From a virus: a stretch of DNA of 64,000 nucleotides. The stretch lies in IMG/VR virus record IMGVR_UViG_3300025767_001103, positions 1-64,000 of that record; one strand, written 5' to 3'. The notes below the pieces were generated by a model. It searched no databases, was not told the DNA's origin, and saw only the letters and a list, made by a program, of their open reading frames with translations. The position numbers were made by a program, and so were the translations under genes. Of the stretch, positions 57,890-64,000 are shown in pieces. Numbering within the stretch: the stretch's first letter is position 1; each line of letters begins with the position of its first letter.

Positions 57890-58778
57890 TCAACGGAATA
57901 TCAGCAGCACATGTACACCATGTACGTGTACACGTAATAGGAGCAACAGGCGATTCAAATGTTCCGTTATAGATGTTACCTAAACTTCCTCCTACTCTAC
58001 AAGTAGCACGATGTACTTCTCCATCCCAGTTAATCATTAAGCTTTCTAATCCAGCATTGCAAATCCATCCTTCGAACTGATTTAATTTATTCTTAATGAC
58101 ATCGTTAGCATGTATCATATCCTTTTCGTCTATAATACAGTTAGCTTTCACAGTAGAAGTTTTGCTTAGAATCCATTCTAAATCTTTTTCTTTGTAGCGC
58201 ATATCATCAAACCATTCACGGTCATCTGCTTCGGTCCATCGTATGCGTCTACAAACATAGGGAACGTTATGTCCTTCTAGTAAGATAGCTGCTGCTCGTA
58301 CGGCATCCATGTGTTCGTGATGTGCCATAAGATTAACTTGAAACAGTGTAGCCATACCCTCCATATCCAGTAATTGCGAATATCTAACAATGTTTTCAGC
58401 AGCTCGTTGACAGTGTTCGTTATCAAAATGCAAACTAAACACCCACTGATTTACTGGTTGCTTGATATACCATTCTGCACTACGTAACCCGTTAGTTGTA
58501 ACACTAAGCCATTGCAATCTTGCTCTAGCACATTCTAATATGTCATTAATTTTAGGATGCACAGTGGGTTCACCGCCGGTTAAACTAAGACGTATTGCCT
58601 TGCCAATCTTTTCTAATTCGTAGATTGTATTAACCATAACGTCTAAGTCAGTGTGTGGACTAAAGTTATCGTGTATTTCCGCAGGACAATACCCGCAATC
58701 TAAGTTACAGCGTTTTCCTATGTTCCATTCAACATGAATACTAGTATGATGTCCCCAGCGACTTTCTACTTTATACAT
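57873..58778 (-). CDS. Radical SAM protein with GWxCNxG C-terminal module (copy 3)
   Basis: 301 residues. C24, C28 and C31 (RCNLDCGYCPAEIHDN) and LTGGEPTVHPKIN define the core. The C-terminal module is NQFEGWICNAGLESLMI, then GEVHRATCRVGG, then CTRTWCTCAADIPLTKV. It is the last gene of a three-gene minus-strand operon behind a QueC-like PP-loop gene and an N-twitch radical SAM gene, with an 8-base overlap. The start CNLDCGYCPA resembles QueE-type enzymes in spacing, but the C-terminal Cys module and length (QueE about 220 residues) argue against that name. It overlaps the convergent plus-strand radical SAM gene by 17 bases. Confidence 0.85.
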   Translation of the reverse strand: MYKVESRWGHHTSIHVEWNIGKRCNLDCGYCPAEIHDNFSPHTDLDVMVNTIYELEKIGKAIRLSLTGGEPTVHPKINDILECARARLQWLSVTTNGLRSAEWYIKQPVNQWVFSLHFDNEHCQRAAENIVRYSQLLDMEGMATLFQVNLMAHHEHMDAVRAAAILLEGHNVPYVCRRIRWTEADDREWFDDMRYKEKDLEWILSKTSTVKANCIIDEKDMIHANDVIKNKLNQFEGWICNAGLESLMINWDGEVHRATCRVGGSLGNIYNGTFESPVAPITCTRTWCTCAADIPLTKVST

Positions 58779-60036
58779 AAGGCTCGAACTCTGGATTGGT
58801 AGTAAGAAAGTCTTGGCTGCGAGTTTTATCTAATGCACGATTAAAGTTTATACAATCTTGCCAATGTGTGTCGTACATGCACTTTGATTCTAAGAAATTA
58901 ATATTATCTTGTATCTGTTGTAGTGTCACAGTTTCTAATAGTTTGTGTTGCTGTACCAAAGGATATTTTAATACTTCTGTTTTCATTTGTTCTAATCGAT
59001 TAACAACTTTTACTTTTAGTTCAGGAGGGAGTACTTGCGCACTTAAACTCATAGGATAAGTTACACGATGCGAATAAAATACAATGCCTAATTTATTAAT
59101 AAAGTAATCGATTACTTTGTCAATCTGCATAATATTGTTTGCTTGTACAGTAAATGCACCGACTACTCTAGTTACATTAGGAAAACTCTTAAACACTTCG
59201 ATGTTTTCTTCTATTTCGCTAAACTTGCCGTTGCCTCTAATGTACTCGTAAACGTCATGTATACCGTCTATGCTTACGTTTACAGCAACACTTTTAAACT
59301 TAGGCCAATAGTCGTGAATTGTTCTTCCACCTTTAATGCCCAGCGTAGTACCGTTTGTAGCGTACTTAATTTCAATGTTATCACCATACTCTGCAAGTTT
59401 GTCTAGTATCTTGTAGTGATATGGATCCATTAGAGGCTCGCCGCCTGCAAACTCCACACGTCTAAAGAACGGTAGTAGTTTTTCAAAACTTGACCACCAA
59501 TTGTCTGAGTTATCAAACGGTCCAATATATTTGCCAGGTTTGTCTACTAATGATTCTACAATAGGAATTAATAGATTATTTTCTTTTTTATAAAATTCTG
59601 TAACTTGATCCCAGTCTTTCCAACTAGTACTGTCTAACGGGTTACACATACGACATTTTAAGTTACACAAGTTATTAAGTTTAATTTCCATTGTAGGAAG
59701 TTCAAACGGCATTGTATAATCTTCGTTTAATGCGGCTAATGCATTAGGATATAAGTTGACCCTAGCTTCAGGTATTACTCCTGCTGTATGACGCTGTCGT
59801 AAGCTCTGCACACCCTGATCTTCTAGGTCAAAGCACGGTTTACATACCTCTGGACGCTCGTCATTAAGTACTTGTCTACGCACTTCACGCATAGCATCGC
59901 CATTCCAAACTTCTTCTAATGTTTCATCTTGTATGTAACCGATAGGCGCACTTCGGCAGCATACTTTAATAGCACCATCTTCCCTAGTAGCTAATCCTGT
60001 AAAAGGATGCATACAGAATGTACAACTTTTAGACAT
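58771..60036 (-). CDS. Radical SAM protein with N-terminal twitch domain (copy 4)
   Basis: 421 residues. The twitch domain has C8 (FCMHPF), C26 and C27 (KVCCRSA), and C65 and C68 (VCKPCF). The core is C124, C128 and C131 (LCNLKCRMCNPLDSTSW) with FAGGEPLMDPYHY near 215. VNVSIDGIHDVYEYIRGNG and a tail of LDKTRSQDFLTTNPEFEPYV close it. The tail shares D..R..[ND]......PE with the other three. It overlaps the PP-loop gene and the 57873 gene by 8 bases each, so it is the middle of a translationally coupled operon. This strand is visibly less AT-rich than the plus-strand genes. The substrate is unknown. Confidence 0.9.
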   Translation of the reverse strand: MSKSCTFCMHPFTGLATREDGAIKVCCRSAPIGYIQDETLEEVWNGDAMREVRRQVLNDERPEVCKPCFDLEDQGVQSLRQRHTAGVIPEARVNLYPNALAALNEDYTMPFELPTMEIKLNNLCNLKCRMCNPLDSTSWKDWDQVTEFYKKENNLLIPIVESLVDKPGKYIGPFDNSDNWWSSFEKLLPFFRRVEFAGGEPLMDPYHYKILDKLAEYGDNIEIKYATNGTTLGIKGGRTIHDYWPKFKSVAVNVSIDGIHDVYEYIRGNGKFSEIEENIEVFKSFPNVTRVVGAFTVQANNIMQIDKVIDYFINKLGIVFYSHRVTYPMSLSAQVLPPELKVKVVNRLEQMKTEVLKYPLVQQHKLLETVTLQQIQDNINFLESKCMYDTHWQDCINFNRALDKTRSQDFLTTNPEFEPYV

Positions 60037-60709
60037 TATCTATTCCCCATTGACGTTCCTTGCACCAAAAACATTCTCCACATTCTGGCACATGTTGTCC
60101 TGGTATATATGTAGTATAATCCAAACCTTCAAACTCTCCTTCGCAACTACGAGTAAGATTTAATAAGTCTACGATATCGTTTTCGTAGTACTGCCGTATG
60201 ATCCAATCCTTTTTAGTATACACGAAAGGATGACAAATGTCAATCCCGTTATGTACAAAATGAGGGGCCAACACACCTTCGTTACGTTCTTCCATTTCTC
60301 CAGGTATAGATATATCAGGATTCATATTTACACCACCGTATAATGCATCTAAGTTATATTGATGTGCAATATATTCATTATGTGAACGTAATATAATCCT
60401 ATTACCTGATTTCATTTTACCATACTCGTCTTTAATAAGGTAATCAGTAGGCTCTTCTAATTCTGGCGGGACTAAATTTTTATGTACTGTAAAATTATTG
60501 TCAAACTTATTCTCAAGCCAGTCAATTACTCCATCAACAACAGGACCTTGCCATGGTCTTGTTTTCCACATACGTATTTGATTAGTAATATGTATATCTG
60601 TAGTTGTACTTACGTTTTTACATATCAAATAAGCAAGTAACGCACTATCGGCTCCGCCACTAAGACTAATGCCTATGCGTTTCCAAGTTTGGTCCAAATA
60701 AAGATTCAT
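60029..60709 (-). CDS. PP-loop ATP pyrophosphatase, QueC-like
   Basis: 226 residues. The PP-loop SGGADS lies at residues 17-22 (ISLSGGADSALLAYL), the signature of N-type ATP pyrophosphatases, which activate a carbonyl or carboxyl group as an adenylate. At the C-terminus C189, C210, C213 and C216 (SCEGEF, ECGECFWCKER) give the Cys-x2-Cys-x2-Cys plus distant Cys arrangement of the QueC zinc site. QueC makes a nitrile from a carboxylate using ammonia in preQ0 synthesis. No QueD, QueE or FolE partner was seen nearby, so a related amidation or nitrile step on another substrate is equally possible. It is the first gene of the minus-strand operon; no clear ribosome site. Confidence 0.75.
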   Translation of the reverse strand: MNLYLDQTWKRIGISLSGGADSALLAYLICKNVSTTTDIHITNQIRMWKTRPWQGPVVDGVIDWLENKFDNNFTVHKNLVPPELEEPTDYLIKDEYGKMKSGNRIILRSHNEYIAHQYNLDALYGGVNMNPDISIPGEMEERNEGVLAPHFVHNGIDICHPFVYTKKDWIIRQYYENDIVDLLNLTRSCEGEFEGLDYTTYIPGQHVPECGECFWCKERQWGIDNV

Positions 60710-60723
60710 GCAAATACTTATAT

Positions 60724-60733
60724 ACTAAATATC
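60724..60733 (+). promoter_or_regulatory. Late-type motif in the divergent gap
   Basis: ACTAAATATC, with its TAAATA core at 60726-60731. A TATAAT follows at 60735-60740 without a good -35. AGGA at 60754-60757 and the ATG at 60764 follow. The 54-base gap separates the PP-loop operon from the hydroxylase gene. Confidence 0.45.
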
Positions 60734-60735
60734 TT

Positions 60736-60749
60736 ATAATACGTATTAT
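60736..60749. promoter_or_regulatory. 14-bp perfect palindrome in the divergent gap
   Basis: ATAATACGTATTAT equals its own reverse complement. It overlaps the TATAAT at 60735-60740 and lies between two divergent transcription starts, so it may be an operator for a dimeric regulator. In AT-rich DNA such a palindrome can also occur by chance. Confidence 0.4.
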
Positions 60750-60763
60750 TGGCAGGATTTACT

Positions 60764-61423
60764 ATGCTTCAAACATTACCTTATACAGTTGATTCAACAC
60801 TTCTTAATAAAGCACAGTGTTCTATTCCGTCTGTAGATTCTAAACTAACAATCAACCAACCAACGGGTAATTTTTTTTACAACCCGTGGAAGATTAAAGA
60901 AGAATTTAAAGGCACTGTTTGGGAAACTCTTTTAAATACGTTGCCCTTGGATATAGGCGAAGCAAGAATCATTGTACTCGGTCACGGAACAACTTATATG
61001 TCGCATACTGATATTGATGACAGATATCATCTAAGTATTAAAGGACAATATTCTTTTTTAATTAATGTAGACGATGAAAAAATGTACCCTACAGTAGCAG
61101 ACGGCCAGTGGTATGAAATGAATACCGGACTACGCCATGTAGCAGCAAATTTTGGATCTTACGATCGTGCTCAGCTTGTTATAAGAAAACTTTTGAATAA
61201 TGCTAATTTAAAAAATTATACAAATATAACAATTAAACCAGTATGTGAAAATCCTAGATTTGAATTTGATGACTTAATTAGTCCTTGGTTAAATAAAATA
61301 AACAAACAGCACTTAATTAATAATTTTAGTATTTTGCAAGACGGCGTTACATTTAATTTAGACACTAATGCCATACATGAATTAGATAATATTGATATTG
61401 ATAAATTTAAGGTAATAAAATAA
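60764..61423 (+). CDS. Asp/Asn beta-hydroxylase-like oxygenase
   Basis: 219 residues from the ATG at 60764, 6 bases past AGGA; the in-frame TTG at 60749 is rejected. GTTYMSHTDIDDRYHLSI supplies H81 and D83, the facial metal pair, and TGLRHVAANFGSYDRAQLVI supplies H125 and a nearby Arg, in the pattern of aspartyl/asparaginyl beta-hydroxylases. The cupin-type fold uses 2-oxoglutarate and Fe(II). The C-terminal 70 residues (CENPRFEFDDLISPW, then ending in Asp/Ile-rich sequence) are unplaced. Its stop overlaps the next ATG (TAATG). It probably hydroxylates a peptide or a small molecule tied to the radical SAM chemistry. Confidence 0.72.
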   Translation: MLQTLPYTVDSTLLNKAQCSIPSVDSKLTINQPTGNFFYNPWKIKEEFKGTVWETLLNTLPLDIGEARIIVLGHGTTYMSHTDIDDRYHLSIKGQYSFLINVDDEKMYPTVADGQWYEMNTGLRHVAANFGSYDRAQLVIRKLLNNANLKNYTNITIKPVCENPRFEFDDLISPWLNKINKQHLINNFSILQDGVTFNLDTNAIHELDNIDIDKFKVIK

Positions 61424-62970
61424 TGCACCATGTACTTTTCTTTTCGTTAACAGGAAAAAGATGGGAACGAGCACTTTGGCCACACCGTGTAGCTACATTT
61501 TTAAGAATGAATGAATGGGATGCCGAGGTAGTAGACTTTACAGCATTTTGGGAATTAGAAGAACTACAAGAGTTTGTGCGCAGTAGAACTACAAGTAAGA
61601 CTGTTATGTTTTGTTTCGGCACTGCTTTCTTAAATCCTTGGAGCCCTTACTTAAATGATTTTATTGCTTGGTTAAAAAATGAATATCCTGATATTCCAGT
61701 AGTAGTTGGTGGCAACAATGCTTTAACCACTCCTGCTGATAATGTAGATTATTGGGTAGACAGTTACGGAGAAAATGCCATCCTTGCATTGTGTAAACAT
61801 TTAATAGGCACATTAGGATCTCCTCTAAGAACCGATCCTACTTTTATGGGAAGCAAAAATGTTCTCAGAGGATTGCACCATTATCCATCGACACCACTAG
61901 ACAATTATCTTGTAGACTATGAAACACGAGACTTTATAATGCCGTATGAATGCCCTCAAATTGAAACTGCTCGTGGATGTATGTTTGAATGTAGCTACTG
62001 TAATTTTCCTCTGTTAGGACAATCTAAAGATGTCAGTGTAAGTAAAGAAGAATTCAAACGACAGATGCAGACTGGGTACGAGAAGTGGGGCATTAAGAAT
62101 TGGCGTGTAATGGACGAAACTTTTAATGATCGTCCTTCAAAATTACAAAAGTATGCTGACGCAGTAGACGAACTAGGATACAATCCTTGGATCTGCGGCT
62201 TTGCCCGCGGGGACTTAGTTGTTAAACATAAAGAGCACTGGGACACTTATATTAGATTAGGGTTCCTAGGACATAGTATGGGACTCGAAACTTTTAACAG
62301 AGAAGCAGGCAAACTTGTGCGTAAAGGTATGGATCCGACACAAATACAAGAAGGATTATTAGAGTTTCAAGAATATACAGATATTCATGCTCCTAAGAGA
62401 TATAGAGCAAACATACAATTAATATGCGGTATACCAGGAGAAACACACGAGTCTTGGCATAGTTCATTAAATTGGTTAAACACTAAATGGAATAGACAAA
62501 GTGCTAGCGCCCACATTTTAGAAATTGGCGATTATGATGAAAGCCTTACAAACCAAAGCCGATTTACTAAACAACTTAAAGACAACGGCTTGTTGAAAAT
62601 TGAGGCTAAACAAAATCCAGGGTATGACGTCTATAAAGATGCTAACGGAAATGTTGTCTTTAAGTCTACTACTCCACGAGGCGGTGGGGTAGGCAGCACT
62701 CGCAATGACATTGTTATATGGAAACATAATACTATGGATTGGTACCAAGCGCAGAATTTAGTAAAAGAATTTTATTCAGATGATGGATTTATTGGACTTC
62801 GAGGGTGCAATCCGTTTTTATCAGATAGATTATTTGTGCTAACAGAAGCAGAACGATATGAAGATATTTACGATATAAACATGTCACAGACAGATACTAA
62901 CGATCCTAAGTTTAAAACTTTTGTGAAAAATTACATCGATAAAAAATTAAATCATACACTTAGTAATTAA
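61423..62970 (+). CDS. B12-type radical SAM protein
   Basis: 515 residues. An N-terminal Rossmann domain (HVLFFSLTGKRWERALWPHR, then DIPVVVGGNNAL) has the shape of the B12-binding domain of class B radical SAM enzymes, but the DxHxxG cobalamin motif is not seen, so cobalamin binding is uncertain. The core has C186, C190 and C193 (ARGCMFECSYCNFP), then WRVMDETFNDRPSKLQKYAD and LGHSMGLETFNREAGKLVRK, and GIPGETHESWHSSL, as in B12-rSAM proteins such as methylthiotransferases and P-methylases. It may methylate or rearrange an unreactive carbon. Its TAA stop shares four bases with the convergent gene's stop. Confidence 0.85.
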   Translation: MHHVLFFSLTGKRWERALWPHRVATFLRMNEWDAEVVDFTAFWELEELQEFVRSRTTSKTVMFCFGTAFLNPWSPYLNDFIAWLKNEYPDIPVVVGGNNALTTPADNVDYWVDSYGENAILALCKHLIGTLGSPLRTDPTFMGSKNVLRGLHHYPSTPLDNYLVDYETRDFIMPYECPQIETARGCMFECSYCNFPLLGQSKDVSVSKEEFKRQMQTGYEKWGIKNWRVMDETFNDRPSKLQKYADAVDELGYNPWICGFARGDLVVKHKEHWDTYIRLGFLGHSMGLETFNREAGKLVRKGMDPTQIQEGLLEFQEYTDIHAPKRYRANIQLICGIPGETHESWHSSLNWLNTKWNRQSASAHILEIGDYDESLTNQSRFTKQLKDNGLLKIEAKQNPGYDVYKDANGNVVFKSTTPRGGGVGSTRNDIVIWKHNTMDWYQAQNLVKEFYSDDGFIGLRGCNPFLSDRLFVLTEAERYEDIYDINMSQTDTNDPKFKTFVKNYIDKKLNHTLSN

Positions 62971-63554
62971 TATCCAATTATGTGAAACATAAACTTTGGA
63001 GTCATACCTGCATTAATACCACTGTGCCACTCGTTATGATTATTCCAACGAAATATTGATCCTTGAATACAGTTATACAAATAATCTTCCCCTAGCATAA
63101 AAATATGTCCGGGAGTTTTATCTCCCATCATAATACTGTAGCGTTTGATTTCACCATGCTTTAAATATTCTTGTTCATTATCATCAACATCCCAATGCCA
63201 AGGAGCATAGTATCCAGGATCAACTCTGCTAATCCAAGCGCGGTGAACACCTTTTAATCGTAAATAAAATGCAACATCATCGACAAACTCCTGTGAGAAC
63301 TCTTTTCCAGGATAGTAGTTTGTCCACTTCATGGCAGAAGAATTAAAATTAGCTTCCTTCCAAATAGAATGAATTTTTCCATAATTGCTATTATCTAAGT
63401 TCCAGCGACTAGGGTCAGTAGTAACATCTGAGCCTTGTTTGTCTGTTAATGATTCGATTAATTCTTTTAAATTCATGCGTCTATATGCATTTAGAAACGC
63501 ACAACTTTTTAAAGTTAGTAATCTTCTGTCGTAGGCTGCACCAGGATTGTGCAT
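62967..63554 (-). CDS. 2-oxoglutarate/Fe(II) oxygenase-like protein
   Basis: 195 residues. YYAPWHWDVDD gives H120 and D122, EWHSGIN gives H177, and KFMFHIIGY has a basic residue at K187 for the 2-oxoglutarate carboxylate. The jelly-roll strands (RYSIMMGDKTPGHIFMLGED, then YNCIQGSIFRWNNHNE) fit the superfamily. It is the third clear candidate oxygenase here. The start is an ATG overlapped by the upstream stop (TAATG), so it is coupled to the 63554 gene. An internal ATG near residue 27 has no better ribosome site. The stop codon overlaps that of the convergent B12-type gene. Confidence 0.72.
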   Translation of the reverse strand: MHNPGAAYDRRLLTLKSCAFLNAYRRMNLKELIESLTDKQGSDVTTDPSRWNLDNSNYGKIHSIWKEANFNSSAMKWTNYYPGKEFSQEFVDDVAFYLRLKGVHRAWISRVDPGYYAPWHWDVDDNEQEYLKHGEIKRYSIMMGDKTPGHIFMLGEDYLYNCIQGSIFRWNNHNEWHSGINAGMTPKFMFHIIGY

Positions 63555-64000
63555 TATATGATTCCTATCATGTCTAATACTTCTTGCTTATATTCTGTTA
63601 GAACACTAATAATTATTATAGTTATTTCTTCTTGACTATTGTTTTGAAATTCAGCAGGATATTTTGTTGTATCTAATAAGTATACGTTGCCTTCTTCTAG
63701 TACAACGGTTTGAATTTTTTCTTGATGACTAATTAGACAAACATCTTGATTAACTATAATAGGAATTATAATGCTAACATGCGCCGGGGTAAAAGCTTGC
63801 CACTTTCCTAATTTTTGATTAGGCGGATAATTAAATAAAAATGACCGAAACGGCTGTTTTAATAAATCCTTTAATCTCTTAAAGAATCCAAATACCATTG
63901 GAGTATCTTTAAAATATTCGGGGCCTTCGTCGTGCGGGTCTAAATCAGGGTGATACGGAAATGTAGGATCGTTGTATATTGTTTGTAGTCCCCAGCCATT
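63554..64000 (-). CDS. Oxygenase- or cupin-like protein of unknown function, 5' end beyond the window
   Basis: At least 148 residues; the frame is open to the right edge, so the start is not seen and the ATG at 63896-63898 is internal. The visible part runs FPYHPDLDPHDEGPEYF, then QKLGKWQAFTPAHVSIIIPI, then VVLEEGNVYLLDTTKYPAEF and IIIISVLTEYKQEV. The EEGxVYLLDTxxYPA strand is like the second cupin motif of Asp/Asn hydroxylases or JmjC-like proteins, but no H-x-D pair is visible, so I do not name it. It is coupled with the 62967 oxygenase by a TAATG overlap. It may be an inactive partner or have its catalytic half off the window. Confidence 0.5.
   Translation of the reverse strand, partial: NGWGLQTIYNDPTFPYHPDLDPHDEGPEYFKDTPMVFGFFKRLKDLLKQPFRSFLFNYPPNQKLGKWQAFTPAHVSIIIPIIVNQDVCLISHQEKIQTVVLEEGNVYLLDTTKYPAEFQNNSQEEITIIIISVLTEYKQEVLDMIGII

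Noticed and set aside
57873-58778. QueE (7-carboxy-7-deazaguanine synthase) next to a QueC-like gene
   Set aside because: The first 31 residues suit QueE, but the protein is longer and ends in a Cys module shared with the 52862 and 56918 proteins, so the tempting preQ0 operon is not supported.
58796-59406. Plus-strand frames of 87 codons each over the minus-strand radical SAM gene
   Set aside because: Both are Cys/Ser-rich shadows of the twitch radical SAM gene on the opposite strand and have no start signal.
38432-64000. RiPP-like system with a short precursor peptide
   Set aside because: Gaps are too short, the smallest gene (116 residues at 38432) has no leader/core look, and no Cys- or Ser-rich short peptide was found.
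1-64000. tRNA, CRISPR array, insertion sequence or attachment site
   Set aside because: No cloverleaf-like segment, regular spaced repeat, transposase or integrase signature was seen by eye; a covariance search could still find a tRNA.

Overview
The window is AT-rich DNA of a T4-like marine myovirus (pelagiphage/cyanophage type). The assignment rests on T4 core genes in phage order: the recombination nuclease pair gp46/gp47 and the late sigma factor gp55 on the minus strand, then a plus-strand baseplate and tail block (gp48-like, gp53, a hub-like protein, a gp5-like spike with a lytic domain, gp25, gp6, a giant protein in the gp7 position, and collar and fibre proteins). No photosynthesis gene, tRNA, integrase, CRISPR array or insertion sequence was seen. 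The host cannot be fixed from this window. Coding density is very high: no gap exceeds about 75 bases, and many genes overlap by TAATG or by 4-8 bases.

Layout. (1) 1-2605, minus strand: gp46 (cut by the left edge), gp47 and gp55, with near-consensus sigma70-type promoters. (2) 2693-38365, plus strand: virion genes, including a 15.6-kb gene for a 5185-residue protein, three tail-fibre paralogues sharing an N-terminal module, and two paralogous structural proteins. Short gaps here carry a repeated TAAATA core that matches T4-type late promoters, the presumed target of gp55. (3) 38432-57889, plus strand: an accessory block opening at a TTGACA-17-TATACT promoter. It holds GT-A-like glycosyltransferases, two proteins with a fucosyltransferase-like C-terminal motif, three SGNH-like hydrolases, an extended SDR sugar epimerase, a 2-oxoglutarate/Fe(II) oxygenase, a methyltransferase and six radical SAM proteins. 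(4) 57873-60709, minus strand: a three-gene operon of a QueC-like PP-loop ATPase and two radical SAM proteins. (5) 60764-64000: an Asp/Asn-hydroxylase-like protein and a B12-type radical SAM protein (plus strand), then a 2OG oxygenase-like protein and an edge-truncated gene (minus strand).

How it fits together. Early sigma70-type promoters would give gp47/46 and gp55. gp55 then redirects RNA polymerase to TAAATA promoters for the virion genes. The accessory block mostly has host-type promoters, so it may act before or during virion assembly. Nine radical SAM enzymes lie in about 21 kb, in recognisable subfamilies: four with an N-terminal twitch domain, three with a shared GWxCNxG/C-terminal Cys module, one B12-type and one other. 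They sit among glycosyltransferases, sugar-processing enzymes and hydroxylases. This looks like a dedicated modification pathway, perhaps for fibre proteins, a surface glycan or a small molecule. The product is unknown and no precursor peptide was seen. One twitch-rSAM/glycosyltransferase pair occurs twice, which suggests the two proteins work together.
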